DNA from: Parabacteroides sp. TM07-1AC
Lineage (GTDB): Bacteria > Bacteroidota > Bacteroidia > Bacteroidales > Tannerellaceae
Reading direction: 5' to 3'
Assembly: GCF_003480915.1 (NCBI RefSeq)
Contig: NZ_QUKD01000001.1
Location: 1,040,973-1,104,972 of the forward strand
Length of the DNA stretch: 64,000 nt
The position numbers were made by a program, and so were the translations under genes. The notes under the pieces were generated by a model. That model searched no databases and was not told the DNA's origin. It saw nothing but the letters and a program-made list of their open reading frames with translations. Below, in pieces: positions 25,519-33,229 of the stretch (positions are counted from its first letter, which is position 1; every line of letters begins with the position of its first letter).

Positions 25519-28254
25519 TTAGTTCTTATCGCGGACACAACGGACACCACCATTGCCTTGTTTGGTTGTTTGACCAGGATCACCTGTTTCCCAACTTATT
25601 ACACATCGTTGATTTCTATCTGATAGATATACCGAGCTACTCCAATACCAAACATTTATAAATTCCTCACAACCATCTCCTTGTTCTATTTTTTCTTTAT
25701 TTTCAAACATAGCTCTCAATTCTATCATTGTCGGAAGACGCCAATCTTTATGACCGCCTTCCTCCAAATTAGAACAATAACCAGACATTACATAAAAATT
25801 TGCATAACCATATAATGTACCTCCAGCTGTATTCTGTGCTTTTTGTACTTGTATAACATACGATCCTCCTCCCTCAATAAGCGTTTTTCTATTATTATAA
25901 TCCAGGTCTTCTTCGTTTGCAAATGGAGGATACGAAGATAAGCGACTACCTAACCAAGTTTCATACGCGGTTAGCGACTCCTTATTTATTTCAAGATCAA
26001 AAGCGGATAATTTTGCAGCTTGATTTACCGTCACTCTTTTTGAATGATCATTACTACCTTCTACAGCAAAGAAGAAAGTAGCAGAACGAGTTTCATCTGT
26101 ATTTTCAGGTACAGAGAATGTCACAGTCTGTCCGGTACCCGTTGCAGTAGATTGCTCTATATTAGCAGAAACAGCGTCACTACCCTCCTTCCTGGTTACG
26201 ATCCAAGGTAACCCTTTTGTCCCTGTGACAGTGACTGTTCCGGTACTTGCCGTACTTTCCAGATCCAACACCGTTGGTGAAACTTCAAACACCGATCCTG
26301 CCTGTATTACCGTTATAACCTCTGAGGGTCCCGGATGAGAATCACCGGTTTCATTTCCGACCTGTACCGTGATCATCCCTCTCCGTTCCGAAGCATTTAA
26401 GTTTAAAGTTGTCTTGTAATCGATAGTTTGAGAGCCTGTTCCGGTTGTACCGCTTTCCGGAGTTAACAAAGACAACCAATCAGTTCCACTAGTCACTGTA
26501 GCAACCCACGGTAAGTCGTGGGTTGCTACAAAACTGTCTGACAGTTTTTCGGCTGCTTCCGGCCCCGGTTTGGGAGTGCGGTCAGTGACAGAGATTGTTG
26601 CTCCTGCCTGGGTAACAGATATGCTTTTAGTCAGTTCCGGATAGGTAGTACTGATCGCATCACCCGCCTTTACCAGGATTGTTCCGGTACGGGCTGCTGC
26701 GGAAGGATTACTGGATAAAGTCTTAACCTTCAACGATTCTTCAGTACCCGAAGCCTCCGCTCCTGTTTGCGGAGCGTCCCCGTTCCATCCAAGCCATTCT
26801 CCCCATTCGGAAGTTAATGTCGCAGACCAGGGTATTCCCCGGGTAGCCGTAAAAGAACCGTTTCCTTCAGAACCTCCACCGGCATCCAGTAATACAGAAG
26901 TTCCAGCTGCCAGAACTGACGGATTCTGTCTTACTGTAATTTCTTTTTCTCCGACCGTAAATGAAGTTTCCCGTTCCTCAGCACGGGGATTGGCTGTTAC
27001 AGTCTTAAACTCCACCCTATAAGGACCTATAAAATCCAGTTTATTACCTGCCTCATACGTTGTTTCTCCTACTACAGCCAACAACCACGTCGGTATCGTA
27101 AACGACCAGGGCATTCCCGGGCGGGTTGTTACCTGAAAGATACCCGTAGCCCCTTTCTCCGCCCCCAGATTATCCGGATCCTGCATTTCCGGCACGGTCC
27201 CTACCGTTACCCGCTTATCGGAAAAATCTATGCCCGTCAAGGTCACATTTATAGTATAAAGACCGTTCCTCACTATCGTATAATCATTATTCCCATTACC
27301 GGGATAAAGCGTAAAAACAACATTTTCATAGCGAACTCCGTCCTGCACGGCATCTCCTGTCAAACGGATGCAGGTTGCATGTGTTACCCCTGCGCCGGTT
27401 TTATTGACCGCCTCGTTACCTGTATTGGCTCCTGTTCCGGCCGGATTCTCCGGCAGATACCAATATTGCGTACCGCTATTACCGGGTGAGGTAGCAGTAT
27501 ACGTTTTAAAATCCGCGTCTCCGGTCAGTTGCGTAGGATTTTCCTCTCCGATATATTTCATCTGTACCGGAACATTACACAATTCCAGTGAAGAAGGAAG
27601 AAAAGAAAAATTCTTTCCACCTACCAAATAGGTGAATTTTATTTTGGCAAGAGAACGTTTCAACTGAATATCCGCGCTGATATTCTCTTTGATTTCACCC
27701 GACCACATACCGGTCATTACACAAAGGTTGTTGTTCGGTAATCCGTCATCCGTAAAAGCATTCTCTACCGAATACGCTTTTAAATCAGATTCAGTAGCAG
27801 CTTTCCCCGTCAAATTCCCCGCATTGGCAACCGCCCAAACATGACTAGTCCCTTCTATTCGTTTTAGAGGCAAGTTTACGCTCTCCTGGGATGCCATAGA
27901 CGAAAAATATTCTTCCGTAACCAAATCGCCGTTCTCCCCATACTGTCCCACCCACAAGTTCAGTATCGTCTTATCGGAGATATCCCCTGGATCGCTTGTC
28001 GAGCGAGTAACGGTCTCACTTTCCACCTCCGGAAGGCTGTCCGGTCTTGCCGTTCCACAGGAAGTAAAAGCGACACTTCGAGTATTGGTAACTGTTGTAG
28101 CCAGTATATTCAGATGAAAACACGAAGAAACCTCCTCCGCCTTTTCCTCTTTCCCCCCTGTCACCACCTCGCTTTGCGTGCAACCACAAAACAGGCTCAA
28201 CAAGAAGAGCGCATTCAGCATCACTCCTTTTTTTCTGATCCTTTTTCTTTCCAT
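25519..28254 (-). CDS. Large BACON/DUF1566 lipoprotein, putative fimbrial tip adhesin (copy 2)
   Basis: 911 residues from the ATG at 28254, which gives a clean lipoprotein signal (lipobox near LFCGC). The frame is also open to 28290, which would overlap the upstream gene. N-terminal third: a DUF4906-like domain (LNLWVGQYGENGDLV, VWAVANAGNLTG). Then come about four BACON-type beta domains, each with a PW motif after about five residues (RGIPWSATL, HDLPWVATV, KGLPWIVTR). The C-terminal 130 residues form a DUF1566/FISUMP-like domain (DWRLPTMIELRAM, YWSSS, GGVRCVRDKN). It is a paralogue of the 901-residue protein at 33230, and ends the second fimbrial set. A surface, ligand-binding tip role is inferred. 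Confidence 0.8.
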   Translation of the reverse strand: MERKRIRKKGVMLNALFLLSLFCGCTQSEVVTGGKEEKAEEVSSCFHLNILATTVTNTRSVAFTSCGTARPDSLPEVESETVTRSTSDPGDISDKTILNLWVGQYGENGDLVTEEYFSSMASQESVNLPLKRIEGTSHVWAVANAGNLTGKAATESDLKAYSVENAFTDDGLPNNNLCVMTGMWSGEIKENISADIQLKRSLAKIKFTYLVGGKNFSFLPSSLELCNVPVQMKYIGEENPTQLTGDADFKTYTATSPGNSGTQYWYLPENPAGTGANTGNEAVNKTGAGVTHATCIRLTGDAVQDGVRYENVVFTLYPGNGNNDYTIVRNGLYTINVTLTGIDFSDKRVTVGTVPEMQDPDNLGAEKGATGIFQVTTRPGMPWSFTIPTWLLAVVGETTYEAGNKLDFIGPYRVEFKTVTANPRAEERETSFTVGEKEITVRQNPSVLAAGTSVLLDAGGGSEGNGSFTATRGIPWSATLTSEWGEWLGWNGDAPQTGAEASGTEESLKVKTLSSNPSAAARTGTILVKAGDAISTTYPELTKSISVTQAGATISVTDRTPKPGPEAAEKLSDSFVATHDLPWVATVTSGTDWLSLLTPESGTTGTGSQTIDYKTTLNLNASERRGMITVQVGNETGDSHPGPSEVITVIQAGSVFEVSPTVLDLESTASTGTVTVTGTKGLPWIVTRKEGSDAVSANIEQSTATGTGQTVTFSVPENTDETRSATFFFAVEGSNDHSKRVTVNQAAKLSAFDLEINKESLTAYETWLGSRLSSYPPFANEEDLDYNNRKTLIEGGGSYVIQVQKAQNTAGGTLYGYANFYVMSGYCSNLEEGGHKDWRLPTMIELRAMFENKEKIEQGDGCEEFINVWYWSSSVYLSDRNQRCVISWETGDPGQTTKQGNGGVRCVRDKN

Positions 28255-28273
28255 TTCCCTGTTTGTTACAATA

Positions 28274-29431
28274 CTAGTCAATTTTTCCACCGCCTACCGT
28301 CGCGCCTCCCGTCCAGGATATGTCCTCCCAATCGGCTACCACCAAACCGAAAGGAGTTCCGGGGGTAACTTCCGGTTCAGTCGGACGACCGGATGGAGCA
28401 CCCCCTATATTATCGTCCGTCCATCCGAAAGGAGACCAATCATAGACACTCAGACGAAGCAGACTACGGTCGTTTTCCACTTCCAAGGTAAATACATATT
28501 GTTTTCCCTCTTCAAAAACAATATTTTTTGAAATCGTTGCTTCCAATTTTACGGCAATACCGTTGCGGGCCACTGTCACCGCTACCCCGAACGCCTCACT
28601 GTTCTTTGGCAACAGAATCGTTGTCGTCCGGTTCAGTCCCAACGGGTTCGGCTGATCCGGATTCTCAGGATCCGGTAAAGTGACAAAATCAGTTGTCGAC
28701 AGTTTCCCAGCCTCCGACTGGTCACCGCCGGACGGAGGGATCACCTCGCTTTCCCCTACCGGCAAACCGGCTCCCGCCGATGAGATAGCAGACAGTTCAA
28801 GACGTGTCCCGCAAAGGGAAGAAATCGGTACGATATTCCCTTTGGTAGGTGTTACCTCAAAAACGACCTGCGCACATTTACGGCGGAACGCCCGAAGAGT
28901 AACGACCCGGGTGACCTGCGAGACTTCTACCCCGCGTACAAAAGAGGTCATTACATCCTCCTGATGCGGAATACCGGTGACTTGCCACTTCCCATCAACC
29001 TGTGTCAAAGGACGTGCCGGAGAGACCGCGTAAAAATCATATACACCTGCCGGTATTCTCATCTCTTCACCATTTCCGGCTATTTGCTTCCCGCTCCCAT
29101 CCACCTGACAGGGCAACAGATCACCTTCAACGCCTACAACAAAAGTAGCTTCTACCGTCGGGGCCGTAACGGAAAAGTCTGCAGGATCACCCGTCCCACC
29201 CGATTCACTGAGGTGATAGGCTGCAATACGTATCGTACTCCCAACAGGTAAAGAAACCGCCTCAGTACTACGGGTTATCGGCAAAAGCTCCAATGCAGGA
29301 GACGCGAATGACAGCGTGATAAGACCGGTTTCTCCCTCCCCTTCTTCCACGATGCTGCCGGTACACCCCGTCCCCGATAAGAGACAAAATGTAAACAGTA
29401 AAAATAGATTTACAGAAAGCCGTTTCATCAT
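28274..29431 (-). CDS. Fimbrillin-like lipoprotein (copy 2 of the 385-residue type)
   Basis: 385 residues with lipoprotein signal MMKRLSVNLFLLFTFC then SGTGC. The body matches Mfa-like fimbrillins (GVYDFYAVSPARPL, IPHQEDVMTSFVRGVEV, FRRKCAQVVFEVTP). The protein at 35949 has the same length and closely similar motifs in the same order, and each lies directly upstream of a BACON tip-like gene, so the pair was duplicated as a unit. After lipid removal and cleavage by a gingipain-type or other protease, such proteins polymerise by donor-strand exchange in Porphyromonas; this is family knowledge. Confidence 0.82.
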   Translation of the reverse strand: MMKRLSVNLFLLFTFCLLSGTGCTGSIVEEGEGETGLITLSFASPALELLPITRSTEAVSLPVGSTIRIAAYHLSESGGTGDPADFSVTAPTVEATFVVGVEGDLLPCQVDGSGKQIAGNGEEMRIPAGVYDFYAVSPARPLTQVDGKWQVTGIPHQEDVMTSFVRGVEVSQVTRVVTLRAFRRKCAQVVFEVTPTKGNIVPISSLCGTRLELSAISSAGAGLPVGESEVIPPSGGDQSEAGKLSTTDFVTLPDPENPDQPNPLGLNRTTTILLPKNSEAFGVAVTVARNGIAVKLEATISKNIVFEEGKQYVFTLEVENDRSLLRLSVYDWSPFGWTDDNIGGAPSGRPTEPEVTPGTPFGLVVADWEDISWTGGATVGGGKID

Positions 29432-29505
29432 TACAAATTATCCTTTTATACCGGTTAGCGAAATAATATGATTCACAATTTGTCAGAAGTGAATCTATTT
29501 GTCGC

Positions 29506-29619
29506 AATAAAAGAACCAGGTACGCGGATAACGCGGATTGAACGGATTTGAACGGATCGGATAATTTAAATCCGTTTTGATCCGCCTAATCCGCGTTATC
29601 CGCGTTCCTGGTTCTTATT
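29506..29619. repeat. Long imperfect hairpin, MITE-like (GCGGAT-rich)
   Basis: A 114-base inverted repeat. The outer arms are AATAAAAGAACCAGG and CCTGGTTCTTATT, followed inward by CGCGGATAACGCGGATT on one side and its complement on the other, with CGGAT-type repeats near the loop. It fills most of the 249-base gap between two fimbrillin genes. It may act as a terminator or be a small non-autonomous mobile element. Confidence 0.85.
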
Positions 29620-29680
29620 AAAATAGTTCACCTTTTCCTATAATGTAGTATATTAACCATCCACAAGTCCTTTATTTATA

Positions 29681-30805
29681 CTACTCTACCGGGACAACAA
29701 CAGCCTCTGGACTATCATCCCAACCGACTACCTGTACCTGGCTGAACTCGATGCCTTTGTCGGTAACAGTCATGGTATAGACATAATGTTTACCCTGCTC
29801 CCAAGTAGCAGCGACAGTGTTCTCTTTCGTCTGATAGGTATGGTCTTTAACCGCATCAAGAGCACCCGTAGGGCCTAATGTGATCTTTACTCCCATCTTT
29901 CCTGTACACGGCGCTACCAAACCGTATGCCTGAGGTGAGGTGACTACCGTATAACCTGACTCTGCAGCTTCTGCTACTTCTGTCACTGGTTCAGACCATG
30001 CGGCAACCTGTCCTTGATTCTCTGTTTTTGCCGTCAGCGTCAATGCAGTTGTAGTCGATGTTCCGGTTAATACGCCATCCGTCAAACGCATAACGGCACT
30101 TGAGGGATTCGAAGCTACTACAAATGCAGCACCATTACTCGTCAGTTCCAGCTTCTTCACATAATCCTCTGTTGTAACTTCTTGTCCCTCCGCTTTCATC
30201 ACACGGAAACTGATCTTAGCCAAGGCATGCTGCATGGATAAGGCTACAGATGGGCTTAGATGATTCACAACGGGAGCTTTTTTCTCCGCATCCGTTCCAT
30301 AGAGATAATCAATCTGATCCGTTTCCCATTCATTGCCATAGACAAAGGACTGCTCAGACAAAATAACCGGTGCACTCAAAACAGGGATACTACTTTCATC
30401 CAGTTTACCTTCTGCATCGGAAGGCGCCCAGGCATACACCGTACCGTCGGTATCTCCCAGATTCAATGTTTTATCTGCAGTCCACGTCAACGCTTCTCCG
30501 CCGCCGTCACTACCACCAGCCTTGCTACAAGTAAATATCTGTTTTTCGACCAGGGTAGAATAATATTCCCTGCTATTATCACTTCCTTTCGTCACCAATA
30601 CCCCGATCGTTTTAAGGATATTGCCCGCACCGTCAGCTCCTGTATTTTCATACACGGCTTTTGTTCCTTCGGTAAGGGATAAAAAACTGACAGACAAAGC
30701 ACTTGTTTCCTCTTCATCAGGTTCTTTTTCCGGCAAACCTGTTTCCGCTACCGTGCAGGCGGTAAGGAAAAGACAGGGTAACAAATATTTTATACCACAC
30801 ATCAT
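29681..30805 (-). CDS. Fimbrillin family lipoprotein
   Basis: 374 residues from the ATG at 30805, which overlaps the stop of the upstream fimbrillin gene. The open frame to 30919 lacks a signal at its start, while MMCGIKYLLPCLFLTAC gives a lipobox. Mfa-like features: VYAWAPSDAEG, a YGTDAEKKAPVVNHLSPSVA segment, QHALAKISFRVM and QVVGWDDSPEAV at the end. It pairs with the 404-residue fimbrillin just upstream. Together they are likely shaft or accessory pilins of the second set. Confidence 0.82.
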   Translation of the reverse strand: MMCGIKYLLPCLFLTACTVAETGLPEKEPDEEETSALSVSFLSLTEGTKAVYENTGADGAGNILKTIGVLVTKGSDNSREYYSTLVEKQIFTCSKAGGSDGGGEALTWTADKTLNLGDTDGTVYAWAPSDAEGKLDESSIPVLSAPVILSEQSFVYGNEWETDQIDYLYGTDAEKKAPVVNHLSPSVALSMQHALAKISFRVMKAEGQEVTTEDYVKKLELTSNGAAFVVASNPSSAVMRLTDGVLTGTSTTTALTLTAKTENQGQVAAWSEPVTEVAEAAESGYTVVTSPQAYGLVAPCTGKMGVKITLGPTGALDAVKDHTYQTKENTVAATWEQGKHYVYTMTVTDKGIEFSQVQVVGWDDSPEAVVVPVE

Positions 30806-32016
30806 AAGTCGATATTTCCTCCCGATGTTTCTTCCCATTTCTGAACGCTTACACTTGTCACTTCCAGTTTGCGCTGCGAAGCACAGACCGTATATATATA
30901 GTTTATTCCTGCCTCCCAAGCATCAGCTACCGTCACAGGTAAAGACACCGTATATTCCTTGCCGTCAATAGTAAAGACCACCTCAATATCATTTTCTGAA
31001 ATGCTTGTCAGCGGATAAGTCAAGAAACTTACCTTACGGGCTACTTTCGGACCGGTGACCGTTGCGTTTACAATATAAGTTGTTGCACTTTGTTCTCCCT
31101 CCGTGATCTGTTTGGGTATCGTATAACCGCTGATCGTACGGGTCAGGTTATCCGAGTTATTAGCCGACAGATTCGTTATCGTCCCGTCTTTCAACTTCAT
31201 GGTTGCCCCGGTAGTTGTCTTAATCAACGTTTTGGCATCTGCATTTTTTATCTTGATCTGTGTCAGGTTGCCTGCTCCCGATAACGTACCATCATTATAT
31301 AAACGGAAAGAAACCATCGTCAACGCATGTGCCATCGTCAAGTCTATGGAACGACCGGGGCTGCTAGCTACACGCCCGTTACTAACCTTACGGTCCACAT
31401 TATTGGCATACAGATAATCGACCTCTGTCGGAGCAGAAATAATCTTTCCTTTATTTAATGTATTCGACACCCAGTTTTTTTTATCCGAGTCAAAACGCAA
31501 GTCGGCATTCGTCACATCATCCGACAATGTGATCGTTCCAGTCTTCTGCAGCAGAGCAAGAATGGTCAATGCATCAGCAGTCGTTCCCGTAACATTATCC
31601 GCTTTCGGATAATAGGCGTAGACCGTACCAACTTCATCTTTCAACGTATAAGGGGCAGCAGTAGCAGCATCAAAGCTCCCTCCCTTAACGGAAATGGACT
31701 TCCATTTTTCTCCTCTTTCGTCACCCATAAACCAGACATGATCGGCTGAAATCTCTCCTCCTGAATAGGCTGCGGTTCCCTCTGAATTCAGTATCACGAC
31801 ACCTATCCCCAACGCATCCGCTGAATAATTCGCTTTAGTATACGTGATCATTTCCCCACCGACCACCGATTTTGTTTCTGCGGACAGTACGCCGGTCGAT
31901 ATACCCAACACTGCCGGTTCGTCCTCACCGCCATCCCCTGTAAATACTTCCTGCTGTGTGCAACCTGTTGCCGACAGCAAAGCAGCAAATGCTGCTAATG
32001 AGAATAATTGTTTCAT
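30802..32016 (-). CDS. Fimbrillin family lipoprotein
   Basis: 404 residues with lipoprotein signal MKQLFSLAAFAALLSATGC. Mfa-like body: VGTVYAYYPKADN, VDYLYANNVDRKVS, MAHALTMVSFRLYNDG, and a C-terminal beta strand (SVQKWEETSGGNIDL). The SVQKW.E...G.I end is typical of major pilins of this family, in which the last strand takes part in polymerisation. It is the first gene of the second fimbrial set and lies downstream of the Rpn gene and its terminator. I did not find a good promoter in the 109-base gap. Confidence 0.85.
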   Translation of the reverse strand: MKQLFSLAAFAALLSATGCTQQEVFTGDGGEDEPAVLGISTGVLSAETKSVVGGEMITYTKANYSADALGIGVVILNSEGTAAYSGGEISADHVWFMGDERGEKWKSISVKGGSFDAATAAPYTLKDEVGTVYAYYPKADNVTGTTADALTILALLQKTGTITLSDDVTNADLRFDSDKKNWVSNTLNKGKIISAPTEVDYLYANNVDRKVSNGRVASSPGRSIDLTMAHALTMVSFRLYNDGTLSGAGNLTQIKIKNADAKTLIKTTTGATMKLKDGTITNLSANNSDNLTRTISGYTIPKQITEGEQSATTYIVNATVTGPKVARKVSFLTYPLTSISENDIEVVFTIDGKEYTVSLPVTVADAWEAGINYIYTVCASQRKLEVTSVSVQKWEETSGGNIDL

Positions 32017-32054
32017 ACTATTTTGTTTTAAATATCATTCTTCACATGAGGACA

Positions 32055-32097
32055 TAAAAAAGCCCTCAATATCTCTATCATCCGAGACATTGAGGGT
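32055..32097 (-). terminator. Terminator of the Rpn-type nuclease gene
   Basis: The stem CCCTCAAT (32063-32070) pairs with ATTGAGGG (32089-32096), with CTC/GAG pairing further in. On the reverse strand it is followed by CTTTTTT. It lies 29 bases past the Rpn gene stop, so the fimbrillin gene beyond it needs its own promoter or read-through. Confidence 0.75.
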
Positions 32098-32125
32098 TTA
32101 AAGAAAAATATTCTTACAAAATGTA

Positions 32126-33013
32126 TTACAGCTTCGCTATTTCTTCGGGAGTCAAACCGGTCGCCTGCGAGATAAGCGGAATATCCAAACCCAGCTTCTT
32201 CATGTTGGCTGCAATTTCATTACGTTCCAGAAATACACCTTGCTGAAGACGTTGCTGGCGGATTTCCTGAAGACCTTCCTGAAAACCTTCCAATTTGCTT
32301 CCTTCCAACGCATCATTTTGTATCATAAGATCGCTCAGATACTCATTATAGGCGTAGCGCTCCCCGTCACTCATATTGTGATAAAGCAGTTTTTCGCGCG
32401 CCTCCATCAAACCGGGAACGGTCGTATCGGGACGAATGGTTCCGTCTTTCAAATACCCCAGCCATTCCTCCAACGGAGTGACAGCCACCTGGTTGAACTC
32501 GTTCACACGAATGAGGAAGTATTCGGGAAGTAATTCCGCCGGTAGTTTATGCACCAGGAGATATTTTCCCTTTACACTCACCTCCAGACGATCGCCGGTA
32601 TGTACGCCGGTGAAGATATTCTGACCATGATACAGATAATCATTTCCCTTACCAATATCGAAGTAAAAAATACTTATGGAATAGATTTTCTTTGCCTCAT
32701 AATAACTTTCATCCAAAGAGATATGTTCAGTGATACCTTTGGTCGCATCATAGACGACGCGCTCACGGAAAGGCATCTCATGTATGTTCTGTACTTCTAC
32801 GATAATGATCTCCCCTTTACTGTTTTTAGCCTTGATATCTACCCGGTTGAATTTGTAATAGTTTTGCATCTGATCGTTGCTCTCCAGCATTTCGATGATC
32901 TCCACCTTCTCATCCAACAACACAGTAAAGAAACCTTCCAGCACACCGAAATTGGCTTTTTGCCGCAGAAGCCTCTTTATGCTCCAGTCGAAACGGATGT
33001 AATTATCTTTCAT
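32126..33013 (-). CDS. Rpn family PD-(D/E)XK nuclease (recombination-promoting nuclease / putative transposase)
   Basis: 295 residues of the Rpn family, often annotated as 'PD-(D/E)XK nuclease family transposase'. The nuclease core is visible: DIKAKNSKGEIIIVEVQN gives the D...ExQ motif. The first part (IRFDWSIKRLLRQKANFGVL) matches the family start, and the C-terminus carries a coiled-coil-like segment and ISQATGLTPEEIAKL. Rpn proteins in E. coli raise RecA-independent recombination; no terminal inverted repeats are seen here. It sits between two fimbrial gene sets that run in the same direction, with its own -7 box (33041) and terminator, so it looks like an insertion into the cluster. Confidence 0.88.
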   Translation of the reverse strand: MKDNYIRFDWSIKRLLRQKANFGVLEGFFTVLLDEKVEIIEMLESNDQMQNYYKFNRVDIKAKNSKGEIIIVEVQNIHEMPFRERVVYDATKGITEHISLDESYYEAKKIYSISIFYFDIGKGNDYLYHGQNIFTGVHTGDRLEVSVKGKYLLVHKLPAELLPEYFLIRVNEFNQVAVTPLEEWLGYLKDGTIRPDTTVPGLMEAREKLLYHNMSDGERYAYNEYLSDLMIQNDALEGSKLEGFQEGLQEIRQQRLQQGVFLERNEIAANMKKLGLDIPLISQATGLTPEEIAKL

Positions 33014-33040
33014 AAGGCAATACGATTAATCGTTCACATG

Positions 33041-33048
33041 CAAATGTA
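33041..33048 (-). promoter_or_regulatory. Candidate -7 box of the Rpn-type gene
   Basis: Reverse strand TACATTTG, a full TAnnTTTG match, 27 bases upstream of the ATG at 33013. The rest of the 216-base gap to 33230 shows nothing else I can name. Confidence 0.45.
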
Positions 33049-33229
33049 ATCAATTCCAATCAATATCATTTACAGCTTACCTTACTATTTTTCTTCAAAC
33101 CCTCAATATGTCAAAGATCGCTTTCAAGCCTTCTATTGCAGGCTATGTTATATATCTTTATCAATGCTCACTCTCTACTGGTGAACCAATCCAGACAGGA
33201 ACAGTCATGCTACTGTATAAAGAGATGTG

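Noticed and set aside
32126..33013. Classical insertion sequence around the Rpn-type gene
   Set aside because: I found no terminal inverted repeats or target duplication at the ends of the gene; the 'transposase' label of the family is historical.
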